Source: Sneathiella sp. HT1-7 (lineage in GTDB: Bacteria; Pseudomonadota; Alphaproteobacteria; Sneathiellales; Sneathiellaceae). Taken from it: a DNA stretch of 64,000 bases. A program made the translations under genes and the position numbers. This document shows, piece after piece, positions 63,929 through 64,000 of this stretch; within the stretch, counting starts at the first letter, position 1; every line of letters begins with the position of its first letter. Below the pieces are notes generated by a model. It saw only the letters and a program-made list of their open reading frames with translations, was not told the DNA's origin and made no database searches. The stretch covers positions 1,016,292-1,080,291 of the forward strand of contig NZ_JAJFZN010000001.1 in assembly GCF_020731145.1 (NCBI RefSeq), written 5' to 3'.

Positions 63929-64000
63929 AATTCTGGAATGAAAAATCATAATCCATTCCGCTATTTCAAGACATCGCCCGAGATCATCCGCTTGGCGGTG
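63878..64000 (+). mobile_element. IS6-family insertion sequence, left part
   Basis: The left end appears at GGCACTGTCAGAG (63878), like the GGCACTGT-type terminal repeats of IS6/IS26 elements, directly at the point where the methyltransferase frame is lost. The transposase gene starts 60 bases inside. The right end lies beyond the window. Confidence 0.75.
63938..64000 (+). CDS. IS6-family transposase, N-terminal part (cut by right edge)
   Basis: The visible 21 codons read MKNHNPFRYFKTSPEIIRLA and further, matching the N-terminus of IS6-family DDE transposases (NPFRYFxxSPEVIRL). The rest, including the DDE core, is outside the window. The start at 63938 is an ATG 60 bases inside the element's left end. 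Confidence 0.85.
   Translation, partial: MKNHNPFRYFKTSPEIIRLAV

Noticed and set aside
57734..64000. Search for the second attachment site (copy of the tRNA-Ser 3' end)
   Set aside because: No copy of the T-arm and acceptor end of tRNA-Ser was seen to the right, so the element boundary cannot be set in this window.

Overview
The window reads as a chromosomal segment of a Gram-negative alphaproteobacterium of moderate GC content. Pointers to that group are an argD-argF-hslO run, groESL behind a CIRCE operator, a SAM-II riboswitch ahead of metZ, families largely confined to alphaproteobacteria (DUF2842, DUF4170, a twin-transmembrane HIG1 protein, a CerR-type TetR regulator) and a complete-looking set of ethylmalonyl-CoA pathway genes. 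I cannot name the genus from the sequence alone.

Left third (1-25 kb): ethylmalonyl-CoA mutase (cut by the left edge) diverges from crotonyl-CoA carboxylase/reductase and methylsuccinyl-CoA dehydrogenase. A little further on come a PduO-type cobalamin adenosyltransferase, which can make the cofactor of the mutase, then etfBA, a 3-hydroxybutyryl-CoA dehydrogenase and a thiolase. Together they describe acetyl-CoA assimilation through acetoacetyl-, crotonyl- and ethylmalonyl-CoA with electron transfer through ETF. Next are arsC, an isolated ABC-2 permease, argD-argF-hslO, a lipoprotein, a TetR-RND efflux cluster, and a minus-strand block trkH, folE, apaG, metZ.

Middle (25-57 kb): tRNA-Gly, fumC, a diguanylate cyclase coupled to a 57-residue membrane protein, enoyl-CoA hydratase, an unusual three-domain Nfu protein, a membrane adenylate cyclase with an apparent AUU start, ggt, a MarR regulator, class II aldolase, argS, groESL, an ECF sigma/anti-sigma/periplasmic sensor/methyltransferase operon, a bactofilin, a glycosyltransferase, and a translation block (thrS, infC with an AUA start, rpmI-rplT, pheST, lepA) interrupted by an Hsp20 gene and an exported phosphoesterase-like gene.

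Right end (57.6-64 kb): a tRNA-Ser(GGA) gene is followed by a P4-type integrase, an AlpA-like DNA-binding protein and a primase-polymerase/helicase protein. This marks a genomic island or phage satellite. Beyond it lie about 900 bases of AT-rich, apparently degraded DNA with diverged repeats, an exported protein of unknown function, and the first 30 codons of a Mod-type DNA methyltransferase cut off by an IS6-family element that runs out of the window. The right end of the island is not seen.

The items most worth a second look are the SAM-II riboswitch with its duplicated octanucleotide terminator/antiterminator switch, the IS6-interrupted methyltransferase, the Nfu protein with one degenerate domain, the two non-canonical start codons (infC AUA, cyclase AUU), and the repeats in the island gap. 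I did not find a clearly new defence or mobile system within the bases shown.
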